A stretch of DNA of 64,000 nt from Mycobacterium sp. 852002-10029_SCH5224772 (GTDB lineage Bacteria; Actinomycetota; Actinomycetes; Mycobacteriales; Mycobacteriaceae). Below are positions 31,204-39,916 of the stretch, in pieces. The number at the start of each line of letters is the position of its first letter. The stretch's first letter is position 1. The notes under the pieces are model-generated. The model was not told the DNA's origin. It was given only the letters and a program-made list of their open reading frames with translations, and did not search any database. The stretch is from NCBI RefSeq assembly GCF_001667315.1, contig NZ_LZHT01000135.1:62001-126000 (forward strand). The letters are read 5' to 3'. A program made the translations under genes and the position numbers.

Positions 31204-33168
31204 ATGACCGTAACCACGCTCGAACGTATCGGTTCCCAGGGCGCGCAACCTCGTCAAACTCGGTTAGGCGGGCTATTGGCCGTGGCGTCGGTGCGGTGGG
31301 CGGCCTTGGCGCTAGTGCTGTTCTTGGCCGGGTTGGTCGCCCAGGTAGCTCATGCTCCGTCACCACTGTGGTGGACGCTGTATCTCGCGTGCTACGCCGC
31401 CGGAGGCTGGGCGCCGGCATGGGATGGGCTACAGGCATTGCGGGCCAAGACACTGGATGTGGACCTGCTGATGGTGGTGGCGGCAGTTGGCGCTGCATCA
31501 ATAGGGCAAATCTTCGACGGCGCGCTACTCATCATCATCTTCGCGACCTCGGGTGCCTTGGAGGATGTCGCCACCAAGCGCACCCAGGACTCGGTCAATG
31601 GGTTGCTCGACCTCGCTCCCGAGCAGGCAGTCGTCGTAAGCCCCGACGGCACTGAACATGCCGTACCGGCCCAGCACGTTCGTGTCGGTGATCTAGTGCT
31701 CATCCGACCGGGTGAACGAGTGTCGGCGGATGGCGTAGTGGTCGATGGGACCTCCGATGTTGACCAATCCACCATCACGGGCGAGTCGGTTCCTGCCGTG
31801 AAGCGGGTGGACGATGCGGTATTCGCAGGCACGCTTAACGGCTCGGGTGCTCTTCGCGTGAAGGTGACGCATGACCCGTCGGAAACGGTGGTCGCCCGCA
31901 TCGTCGCTTTGGTGGCCGAAGCCTCTGCCACCAAAGCCAAGACGCAGCTCTTCATCGAGAAGGTTGAGCAGCGTTATTCGACGGGGGTAGTCGCGGCGAC
32001 GCTGGCGTTGTTCGCGATCCCGCTGCTGGCAGGCGCTGACTTGCAGCCGACTCTGTTGCGGGCGATGACCTTCATGATCGTGGCGTCACCGTGCGCGGTC
32101 GTACTTGCGACGATGCCACCATTGCTGTCGGCCATCGCGAACGCAGGTCGCCACGGCGTGCTGATCAAGTCCGCCGTCGCCATGGAGCACCTAGCTGACA
32201 CCACAATCGTCGCGCTGGACAAGACAGGAACACTGACCGAGGGCACCCCGCAGCTGAGCAATGTTGTGGCGCTGAACCCCGATCGCATCGGCTCCGACGA
32301 ACTTCTCGCACTGGCCGCTGCCGCCGAGACCGGCAGCGAGCATCCGCTTGGGCGTGCAATCGTTGCCGCCGCTCGCGGTCAAGGGCTGACAATCGCCGCA
32401 GCGCAGAACTTCCAGGCACTGCCGGGGCGCGGGGTGCGCGCACGCGTCGGCACCCGCCAAGTAGAAGTCACCAGTCCGAGCACGACGCCAGAGCACCAGC
32501 TGCCAGCCGTGATCAGGGCCGAGCAGCAAGGCGGCACCGCGGTCGTCGTCTTCGTCGATGGTGACCCCGCTGGCGCGCTGGAGTTGCATGACCGCGTGCG
32601 AGACGAAGCCGTTGCTGCCGTGAGCGCCATTACGTCGATGACGACGGGTGGTCCGGTACTGATCACTGGTGATAACCGTTCGGCGGCTGCCCGCTTGGCT
32701 GAGACCGTTGGCATCGGCGAAGTGCAGGCCGAGTTGCTTCCCGAGGACAAGGTCAGCACGGTCACCAAGCTGGAGAGCGAAGGTCATCGCGTTCTGGTCG
32801 TCGGCGACGGCGTCAACGACGCGCCCGCGATGGCTGCTGCGCATACTTCCTTCGCCATGGGCCGATCCGGTTCCGATTTGACTCTGGACACCGCCGACGC
32901 GGTCACCGTTCGCGACGATCTGGCTGCCATTCCGACCGTCATTGCGCTGGCTCGCCGCGCACGCCGAGTCGTGATCGCCAACCTGATCATCGCGGCAAGC
33001 ATCATCTGCGTCCTGGTGGCCTGGGACTTGGTCGGGCACCTACCGCTGCCCCTGGGCGTGGCCGGGCACGAAGGTTCGACCATCCTCGTTGCCCTCAACG
33101 GGCTACGCCTGCTTACGAATAGGGCGTGGCGGCGCGCCGCTACGCCAGGTCGGCAGTCTGTCGCCTAG
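31204..33168 (+). CDS. ctpJ: Co/Ni-type P1B-4 metal-exporting ATPase (CtpJ)
   Basis: 654 residues, short N-terminus without metal-binding domain. P-type signatures in order: TGES in the actuator, metal-site SPC in MIVASPCAVVLA, phosphorylation site DKTGTLTEG, the HP-locus in SEHPLG, GDGVNDAPAM, and HEGST in the last spans. SPC plus HEGxT defines the P1B-4 group, which exports cobalt and related metals. AGGAGA precedes ATG 31204. Regulation by NmtR through the 12-2-12 palindrome is expected. It ends 24 bp from the convergent PPE gene. Confidence 0.93.
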   Translation: MTVTTLERIGSQGAQPRQTRLGGLLAVASVRWAALALVLFLAGLVAQVAHAPSPLWWTLYLACYAAGGWAPAWDGLQALRAKTLDVDLLMVVAAVGAASIGQIFDGALLIIIFATSGALEDVATKRTQDSVNGLLDLAPEQAVVVSPDGTEHAVPAQHVRVGDLVLIRPGERVSADGVVVDGTSDVDQSTITGESVPAVKRVDDAVFAGTLNGSGALRVKVTHDPSETVVARIVALVAEASATKAKTQLFIEKVEQRYSTGVVAATLALFAIPLLAGADLQPTLLRAMTFMIVASPCAVVLATMPPLLSAIANAGRHGVLIKSAVAMEHLADTTIVALDKTGTLTEGTPQLSNVVALNPDRIGSDELLALAAAAETGSEHPLGRAIVAAARGQGLTIAAAQNFQALPGRGVRARVGTRQVEVTSPSTTPEHQLPAVIRAEQQGGTAVVVFVDGDPAGALELHDRVRDEAVAAVSAITSMTTGGPVLITGDNRSAAARLAETVGIGEVQAELLPEDKVSTVTKLESEGHRVLVVGDGVNDAPAMAAAHTSFAMGRSGSDLTLDTADAVTVRDDLAAIPTVIALARRARRVVIANLIIAASIICVLVAWDLVGHLPLPLGVAGHEGSTILVALNGLRLLTNRAWRRAATPGRQSVA

Positions 33169-33192
33169 GGCATCGCCGCCACACTGATCTTT

Positions 33193-34569
33193 CTATCCCC
33201 ACGTGGCCCGTGGCGGTGTGGCCTTGGACTTGTCGGCGGAGGACAAGTGCACGGCGTGGACGCCCGGTTTCTTCGACAGCTGATCCAAAAGGCTTTCCAG
33301 ATGCGCCTTGTCGGTGTGCCAGTGCTGAACGGACTCCGGCGCCTCCTGCAGTTCCGCCAGGACGGCCTTCAGTTTGTCCGGGGTCTTGGCGTCGTTGTCC
33401 GACGAACGACGGCCCAACCCCTGGGCGGCGCTTCCGCTGACCGCGCGGGGTACGGCACCGCCCAGCGCACCTCCGGCCAAGCCCGCCAACGCCATCTGAC
33501 CGAGGGAACCCGCGCTGGCCGCGACCGCAGGAGCGGCACCCACGGTGGTGCACTCCAACACGGTGGCGGCCAGCTTGACCGCGGGGCTGGCCACGGCCCA
33601 ACTCGGCGGCACCGACAACGCGCCCGCCAGACCCGCACTGCCGACACCCGCAGACACTGCCGACGCGCCGGCGGCGCCCACCGCCTGGGTGCTCGAACCG
33701 AGCGCCGCGAAGATCGGCCCCTCGAGTTCGACCGCCGTGTCGCTCCAGGTCCGTGCCGTTGCCACCAGGCCCAAGCTGAGGCTCAGCAACGTGTCGTTGA
33801 CCGGGCGGATGGCTTTGGTGACGAACTCGACGTTCGCGGCGATCCTCGCCAACGGCGTGGAATTCAGGTTGTTCAACCACGTTGCCAATGACGACGGATC
33901 CGCCGCCTGCAATGCGGAGGGCGATGCGAAGCTTTGCAGGGTTCGCGGGGTCGACGACATCAGCTGCGACAAAGCCGCCTGCGCGTTGGTGGGCGCAGCG
34001 GCGGCGGCCTGGGCGACCGCGCCTGATTGACCGGCGGCCCCGCCCGGGTTGGTGGTTTGCGGTGGCGCATTGAAGGGCGTCATCTGCGCGGCGATCGCCG
34101 AGGATCCGGCGTAGCCGTACATCGCCGCGGCATCTTGCGCCCACATCTGCCCGTACTCCGCTTCGGTGGCCGCGATCGCGGCGGTGTTCTGCCCAAAGAC
34201 GTTGGTCGCCACGAGTGACGCCAGCCGGCTGCGGTTTTCCGCGATCGCGACCGGGGGCACGGTCGCCGTAAACGCGGCGTCGTAGGCGGCCGCGGCGGCT
34301 CTGGCCCGGGAGGCGGCCTGCTCGGCTTGGGCGGCGGTGGCGCTCATCCACGCCACATACGGCGCGGCCGCAGCCGCCATGGTCAGCGAGGACGGCCCCT
34401 GCCAACCGCTGGTCAAGTTCGAGATCACCGACTCATACGATGTTGCCGCAGAGTGCAGCTGGGCGGCCAACCCATCCCACGCCGACGCCGCGGCCAACAT
34501 TGCGCCCGGGCCTTCACCGGCGTACATCCGACCGGAGTTGATCTCCGGTGGTAATGCTCCAAAATCCAT
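33193..34569 (-). CDS. PPE family protein (SVP subgroup), distal of tandem pair
   Basis: 458 residues starting MDFGALPPEINSGRMYAGEG; residues 1-180 are the conserved PPE domain with the helical WxG-like region (LTSGWQGPS). A GxxSVPxxW motif (GALSVPPSWA) near 315 places it in the SVP subgroup. The C-terminal about 90 residues are unusual: charged and His-containing (VQHWHTDKAHLESLLDQL). PPE proteins usually need a PE partner and an ESX type VII system for export; no PE gene is next to it. AAGGAA precedes the ATG. 45 bp separate it from the upstream PPE gene, so they are cotranscribed. Confidence 0.92.
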   Translation of the reverse strand: MDFGALPPEINSGRMYAGEGPGAMLAAASAWDGLAAQLHSAATSYESVISNLTSGWQGPSSLTMAAAAAPYVAWMSATAAQAEQAASRARAAAAAYDAAFTATVPPVAIAENRSRLASLVATNVFGQNTAAIAATEAEYGQMWAQDAAAMYGYAGSSAIAAQMTPFNAPPQTTNPGGAAGQSGAVAQAAAAAPTNAQAALSQLMSSTPRTLQSFASPSALQAADPSSLATWLNNLNSTPLARIAANVEFVTKAIRPVNDTLLSLSLGLVATARTWSDTAVELEGPIFAALGSSTQAVGAAGASAVSAGVGSAGLAGALSVPPSWAVASPAVKLAATVLECTTVGAAPAVAASAGSLGQMALAGLAGGALGGAVPRAVSGSAAQGLGRRSSDNDAKTPDKLKAVLAELQEAPESVQHWHTDKAHLESLLDQLSKKPGVHAVHLSSADKSKATPPRATWG

Positions 34570-34614
34570 TGCTATTCCTTAATTTTCGCGAAAAGCGGTG
34601 TGGTGAAAATGCGG

Positions 34615-35853
34615 CTAATCCTGCGTGTCGTCGGCGTTGATGACGATGATGGTGGCCGTGGTCGCAGACCGCCCGAAAGCAGTGCTGCCGAAGCCCATCG
34701 CGCGTGCAGGGCCCGTCCCAGTCGCGGACATGGCACGCCCGGCCAGGCCCGACGCGGCCATGTTGCCGAACATCGTTCCCTGTCCATCCGCCGCGAGGGC
34801 CGCCGGTGCGCCGACGAGAGTCGTTTGCGGCAATACCACCGCGACCGGGCGGATTTCCGGGGCGGCAGCGGTCCATGCCTGCGGCACCGACAAACGTCCG
34901 ACCACGCCGGCACGACCCACCCCCGTTGACATTCCGGCTCCACCGGGCCCGGGTGAGCTCACCACCCGCGTCCCGGAATCGGCCCCGCCCCCGAGCCGGC
35001 TCAGCGTCGACCGGTCCCGGTCCAGCCTCTGCCCGGCGCTGTTCACATTCGCCACGTTCTGGGGCACCAGGTAGTTTTCGACGCCCAGCAGATACGGGCT
35101 TCCACCGATGCCGAACAGCGACACCGGACCCAGTGGACCCGTGAGCGCCGAGTCGAATGCGGACAGCAGCGACGGTGGATCGGCCGCGGCAGCGGCGCTA
35201 GGCGCGGTCAGGACCTGCAGCGATTGGGGCACCGCCGACATCAGTTGCGGCAGTGCCGATTCCGTGTTCGTCGCAGCCGAACCGCCGGTAGCCTGCGCGA
35301 CGGCGGCGGCCTGCCCCGCGGTTCCGGCCGGGTTGGTGCTTCGGGGCGGCGGGGCGAACGGCGTCACCTGTGCGGCGGCCGCCGACGAACCGGCGTAGCC
35401 GTACATCGCCGCCGCGTCCTGGGCCCACATCTCGGCGTACTGGGCCTCGGTGGCCATGATCGCCGGGGTGTTCTGACCCAGAAAATTGGTGGCGATCAAC
35501 CCCATCAACTGCGCACGATTGGCCGCGATGACCGGTGGCGGCACCGTTGCGAGGAACGCCGCCTCGTACGCGACCACCGCCGCTCTCGCCTGATTGGCGG
35601 TTTGCTCGGCTTGCGCGGCGGTCGCGCTCATCCATGCCGCATACGGCGCCGCCGCGGCCGCCATCATGCCCGACGAAGGACCCCGCCAACCGCCGGTCAG
35701 GTTCGAGATCACCGACTCGTAAGATGCCGCCGCGGAGTGCAACTGAGCTGCCAGCCCGTCCCACGACGCCGCGGCGGCCAGCATCGGCCCCGACCCGGGA
35801 CCAGAGTACATTCGACCGGAGTTGACCTCCGGCGGCAAGGCTCCGAAATCCAT
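34615..35853 (-). CDS. PPE family protein (SVP subgroup), proximal of tandem pair
   Basis: 412 residues starting MDFGALPPEVNSGRMYSGPG, with the PPE domain (1-180) nearly identical to its neighbour (ESVISNLTGGWRGPSS, AQYAEMWAQDAAAMYGYAGS), so the pair arose by duplication. A GxxSVPxxW motif (GRLSVPQAWT) lies near 310; the ends of the two proteins differ completely. In M. tuberculosis this position holds PE7-PPE14, as I recall; here the PE gene is missing and there are two PPE genes. The promoter must lie in the spacer right of 35853. Confidence 0.92.
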   Translation of the reverse strand: MDFGALPPEVNSGRMYSGPGSGPMLAAAASWDGLAAQLHSAAASYESVISNLTGGWRGPSSGMMAAAAAPYAAWMSATAAQAEQTANQARAAVVAYEAAFLATVPPPVIAANRAQLMGLIATNFLGQNTPAIMATEAQYAEMWAQDAAAMYGYAGSSAAAAQVTPFAPPPRSTNPAGTAGQAAAVAQATGGSAATNTESALPQLMSAVPQSLQVLTAPSAAAAADPPSLLSAFDSALTGPLGPVSLFGIGGSPYLLGVENYLVPQNVANVNSAGQRLDRDRSTLSRLGGGADSGTRVVSSPGPGGAGMSTGVGRAGVVGRLSVPQAWTAAAPEIRPVAVVLPQTTLVGAPAALAADGQGTMFGNMAASGLAGRAMSATGTGPARAMGFGSTAFGRSATTATIIVINADDTQD

Positions 35854-36861
35854 TGCTATACCTCATAACTCAGAACGCGACACTCAAGGGCAACGTGAGT
35901 CGACCGCCGCATCGCCTGATTGATTTGATAAACCGAACTTCTGAAATCGCATCCTGTCGCCACGCAGCTTGGCCAGATCGTCGGAGCGGTGATCCGCTGC
36001 GGCATCGGCGGTGTGCCGTTAGTGTTGTAGCGCAGGTTGATTCAACGACCGGCACATGCATCCCACAGCAGAGCCGACATGATTGTGCCGATGCCGCGAC
36101 CAGATACGTTGCTACGGTGCGAATTTGCTAGTGGGCTAACATTTTCGCCGCTGTGCTGTGCATCATCGGCGGGGCGAAGCAGCGCCGATCGTCGTCGACA
36201 TGAAGGCTCGAAGGCTAGGAACCCCGGTTGCGCCACGGGCGGTGCCGCCGACGCTGCAGATAGGACTCGACGCGGCGATTGTGCCTATTGGCGATGACTT
36301 CGATAGAGCGCCAGCTATCTTGACGCGTTTGCTCAGCCATGAGCGTTGCGAGGCACGACCGAACCCGCGCCGGCTGACGATTTTTTGTAGGGGCGTGACG
36401 TGCGCCGCCGCGGGAGGTGATCCCACACGTGTTCAGCGCTGAGAACAAAGAGGAACCCCCATCGGGAACCCTCATCGCAGTGCCAACACTTGCGCGGCGG
36501 TTATGCCACAACAGCCTCTCCCAACCAGCTGAGTACAGATCACAATCGTACTTTATTTTTTGTGACGCCTCGGCCAGGGATTAGGTCTGCGCCGCAAGTG
36601 GGACCTTGCGCGGACGCTGGTTCGCCCTGATCACTCCGCAGCGGTTGCCAGAACCGGATCTGGCGCGGGTCGCCGACGGATGAACCGGCACCGGTGTGGC
36701 CGAGCGTATCGGCGTCCCTCGGCCGCCCCTTGGTTGGCTCGAGGCGAAGCGATCAAGTCCCACAAAGCGCAGAAATGCGGACTACCATCGATACCGTGCG
36801 TGTAGGGGAAGAAACGTAGCGACCGTCGCTTCGTTGCGGCATAGCACTTGCCGAGCCTGCG
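35854..36861. other. 1-kb spacer, no convincing gene
   Basis: Short frames exist on both strands (longest about 95 codons) but none has a ribosome site, a family match or a coding-like composition. The composition is lower in G+C than the flanks, with an A+T run at 36546-36560. The first about 100 bp must hold the promoter for the PPE pair; the last about 100 bp that of the small secreted protein. Confidence 0.5.
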
Positions 36862-37077
36862 ATGCGGAAGCTGGTCGCCACACTGATGGCCGTTGGGGCT
36901 TTGATGCTCAGCGGGGCGATCGCACACGCTGAGAACCCGCCGCAGCCCCCGCCGCCTGGCCCCACGGTCCTTGGGCCGAAGTGCCTGAGTTTCGATTTCG
37001 AACCGCCGGCGCACTGGAACTACCTGCCGTGTGGATGGACTACGGATGGCAAGCGGTGGATTCCGCTGCCCCCGTAG
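36862..37077 (+). CDS. Small secreted protein with signal peptide
   Basis: 71 residues: MRKLVATLMAVGALMLSG then AIAHA|E gives a classic Sec signal peptide with an AxA cleavage site. The mature part is about 48 residues, proline-rich at first (PPQPPPPGP) with two cysteines (PKCLSF, LPCGW) that could form a disulfide and many aromatic residues. Such small exported proteins are common in mycobacteria; the function is unknown. No strong ribosome site is seen, so confidence rests on the signal peptide. Confidence 0.62.
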   Translation: MRKLVATLMAVGALMLSGAIAHAENPPQPPPPGPTVLGPKCLSFDFEPPAHWNYLPCGWTTDGKRWIPLPP

Positions 37078-37122
37078 CCGATACCGCGTGACCTCGCTCC
37101 GCGAAATCCCGTCAGTCGCTGA

Positions 37123-37509
37123 TCAACTGGCTTTGAGGTGTCCGCCTCCCCGGCAGCTGACGCCGCAGACGCCCGCATCCCCCCGGGCGTCTGCGAGCGA
37201 AAGCGCCTGGTCAATGGGGAGCCCGCTGCAATCCAGACCGTTGACCACCAGCCCCAAGCTGATGGCGCCGTCCGCGCGGGCGCTCTCGATACACACCTCG
37301 ATGTCTCGGAGCCCCGGCCTGCCGACGGTCCAGTAATCCGGGCGGTGCCCATCGAACACCGTGTGGGCATCCACACCGTCAGCGTCCTCCCGCCGGGGGA
37401 GTTCGCCCGCCGACGAGGTAGGCACGCCATCGGGTAGCGCCGCCGCGGCGAGAGGAGTGAGCGGATCAGCGAGGCCGCAACAGTTGTCGTGATACTCCAA
37501 GGCGATCAT
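37123..37509 (-). CDS. Hypothetical protein, 128 residues
   Basis: The ATG at 37509 follows GAGGAGGGCGACG, a very strong ribosome site. The protein starts MIALEYHDNCCGLADPLTP and has a mixed composition with six cysteines (NCC, VCIE, LDCSG, GVCGVSC). The C-terminal half (IEVCIESARADGAISLGLVV) looks like alternating strands. No family is recognised. It lies 47 bp after the DUF4185 gene on the same strand and may be cotranscribed with it. The frame extends further upstream only by running through that gene. Confidence 0.6.
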   Translation of the reverse strand: MIALEYHDNCCGLADPLTPLAAAALPDGVPTSSAGELPRREDADGVDAHTVFDGHRPDYWTVGRPGLRDIEVCIESARADGAISLGLVVNGLDCSGLPIDQALSLADARGDAGVCGVSCRGGGHLKAS

Positions 37510-37556
37510 CGTCGCCCTCCTCTCACCAGACCATCGTATCTTCGACGGCGACGTTT

Positions 37557-39086
37557 TTACGGCAACACGGTGTGCATCAGCATCACGTCGTATGCCGACC
37601 ACAGCGACAGGTTGAAGTAGAGGTCCCGTCCCGACGACCAGGGATGGATCATCGGCGCATAGATGCCGCCGGGCATTTGGAACGAGGACACCAGCGGTTG
37701 CGGGGGACTCCATGGCCCCTGCGGTGCCGGCGCGGTCCGCGCGATGACGTCGTTGCTGCCGCCGTCGGTGTAGAGCACCAGATATTGCTTGAGGTAGCTG
37801 TTGTACTGGGCCGACATCTCGCCCACCGGCGCCGGGAAGATCGGCGTCGCCGCGCCGGGATTGTTCGCCACCCAATGCCCGCCGTTGTCGCCGTTCCAGT
37901 ATTGGTACTTGGTCAGGTCGGGCAATTGATTCGGTGGAACGCGCGACAGGAATGCCGCGCCGCCACGTCCCGACGGCGTCCCGAACTGGTAGAGGTAACC
38001 GTCCTTACCCTTCAAGAACGCGCCCATCTGGAAATTCTCGTTTCCAGGCGTAAACCCTGCTCCCGGAATGGCATCCGCGGAGGCCGTGCGAATCGTGGTG
38101 GGGAAGATCCCCCAGTTCTGGCCGTTGTCGTTGGACCGCGCGATTGCCGAATAGTTCGTCGACCATTCGCCGTCACGGCCCCACTGGCGGATGGACATGT
38201 AGCTCATGTACTGCGTTCTGCCCATCGACATCGCCCCGGTCGGGATGATTCCCGTCTCGTGCGCGGCCTTGTGGATGGTGTTGACGACCTGTTTGGAAAG
38301 TCCGGGCGCCCATACCGGCGAACCGGAATACTTGTCGTTCGGCACGCCGTCGGCGATGTGGATTCCCTTGGACAGGTCGCGATCGTTGCTGCGGAACAGG
38401 GTGTTGTAGCGCCACTGCTGGCCGTGCACCTTGCAGTAGCCGAAGGTGTCACCGAAGGCCATCAGCACCTGACGGTTGACGGGATCGCCGTTGTCCCAGG
38501 CAATCCCGAGGTCGGTGCCGGAGATACCAAAACGTTGCAGAGTTTTGTTGGGTCCGTCGGGTCCGGTCACCCAGTCCACGAGGGACGTCGGGGCGCCCGC
38601 GATCGAAGGAGGGGGCGGTCCCGGCTCGGGTTGCGGCTGGGGCATCGGGGCGGCGTTCGGCCGCAGCGGGTTGGCATTCGGCGGTTGCGGGACCGCGGGC
38701 GGGTTGGGTCCCGGCGGCAACACTTCGGCTTGCTGTTGCAGCGGCGCGGAGGGGCCGGGTCCGGGCGTCGGCCCCTCGGCCCGCGGGTGGACGGGTGCCG
38801 AGTAGCGCTGCCCCGGTGTCGCCGGCTTGAGCAACGAAGAGATCAGCGGACCCAGCCTCGGCAACGGCGCCTGGTCATTCGTGTGAGTGGGCCTGCGCCC
38901 GGTCGGCGGCTGGACGACAGGCTGAGGCGCGGGCATGGCCGGCTGCGCGGCAGGAGGTTCGACGTTCGCTTCGGGAGCGCCGCACGGCGTTGCGTTCGCG
39001 GTAGGCGCGGGCCCCACCACGAGGACGAATCCGATAGCGGCCGCCGACGCCATCGATAGCGACACACTTCGAAGAATCGCCGACAT
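37557..39086 (-). CDS. Secreted DUF4185 protein, possible D-arabinanase (GH183-type)
   Basis: 509 residues. A signal peptide (about 1-32, ending ATANATP-like) is followed by a long Pro/Ala/Gln linker (about 40-165) and a DUF4185 beta-propeller-like domain (about 165-505) with FGDTFGYCK, SIRQWGRDGEWSTNYSAIARS and YAPMIHPWSSGRDLYFNLS. DUF4185 members have been reported as endo-D-arabinanases (GH183) that cut mycobacterial arabinan, so a cell-wall remodelling role outside the membrane is plausible. It resembles the proline-rich Rv1754c from memory. AAAGGTG precedes the ATG. Confidence 0.82.
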   Translation of the reverse strand: MSAILRSVSLSMASAAAIGFVLVVGPAPTANATPCGAPEANVEPPAAQPAMPAPQPVVQPPTGRRPTHTNDQAPLPRLGPLISSLLKPATPGQRYSAPVHPRAEGPTPGPGPSAPLQQQAEVLPPGPNPPAVPQPPNANPLRPNAAPMPQPQPEPGPPPPSIAGAPTSLVDWVTGPDGPNKTLQRFGISGTDLGIAWDNGDPVNRQVLMAFGDTFGYCKVHGQQWRYNTLFRSNDRDLSKGIHIADGVPNDKYSGSPVWAPGLSKQVVNTIHKAAHETGIIPTGAMSMGRTQYMSYMSIRQWGRDGEWSTNYSAIARSNDNGQNWGIFPTTIRTASADAIPGAGFTPGNENFQMGAFLKGKDGYLYQFGTPSGRGGAAFLSRVPPNQLPDLTKYQYWNGDNGGHWVANNPGAATPIFPAPVGEMSAQYNSYLKQYLVLYTDGGSNDVIARTAPAPQGPWSPPQPLVSSFQMPGGIYAPMIHPWSSGRDLYFNLSLWSAYDVMLMHTVLP

Positions 39087-39916
39087 GTAACACCTTTCGA
39101 GGGGTAGGACACCGCATCGACGTCCATAGTTGGCTCATGTGACGATAGTGATCTGCGGGACAGATGTGACCAGCGATGAGCCGATAGGTATGCATCCGTG
39201 ACCGTGTCGCAACGCACCGAGCCGCCGCCGAATCGCGGTCTCCCGCAATTAGCTGATGGCCGATACGGTGTGCTCGAGCGGTTTTTTTGCTTTGCCATCC
39301 GGGGAGTTGCCTCGGCAGGGGGGCGACCCACGCGATGTCACGATGAACCGCAGCCGCCCGACCCACGGATGTCGTCCGGTCGCGACGAGCCGGGCAACCC
39401 TGACAAGCGACCGCCGGTCTCACTGAGGTTGACGCCAGCCACCGCCAAAGGTCTCGGCTGCTTTGCTGGACGGCCGCCAAACGAATCCCGGCGAATGCGC
39501 AATTCGGCTTACGCCGCCACCCGGTGCGACGCACAATGTGGCTTGACCCCTCGTTGTCACAAGCACTGCGCGTCGGGACAACCCCATCGCATCGCCCCAG
39601 CTCAGGCTTCCAGCCGGCGGTGCCTTCGGGGCTCGGCGCACACCCGCAAGAGGTGCATCGTCGTTAACCGGGCCGGGTGCCGTCGGCCGCCAGGCGTCAA
39701 AGTGATTGAGGCCACATGTTTGTCGGCACCCCTCGGGGGAAATGATCCAACAGTAGGCGAGTGCGTCGGCCGGCCTTCGCGCCCGCCTAGGTCCCGTCGG
39801 TTCAGCCCGAGAGCCGACGGGGCCGTCCTTTTCGGCCCTCCCAGGGATTGGCGCAAGCCGGCGCCGGCCCGCCGATAGGCCTCAACAACCCGCACGTCCC
39901 GGAGTACCGTCGGCGT
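39087..39916. other. 830-bp spacer with hairpins, no gene seen
   Basis: No open frame on either strand has a good start or family features; those present mirror each other. It should hold the DUF4185 promoter near 39090-39180 and the thiolase-like gene promoter at the right end. Two adjacent hairpins lie before the thiolase-like gene: CCCGTCGG/CCGACGGG (39793-39821) and GGGCCG/CGGCCC (39820-39838). They share bases, so the two folds may be alternative. Confidence 0.45.

Noticed and set aside
36215..36511. Minus-strand 98-codon frame in the spacer after the PPE genes
   Set aside because: No ribosome site and no family pattern; an internal start gives only 41 codons. Left as unassigned spacer.
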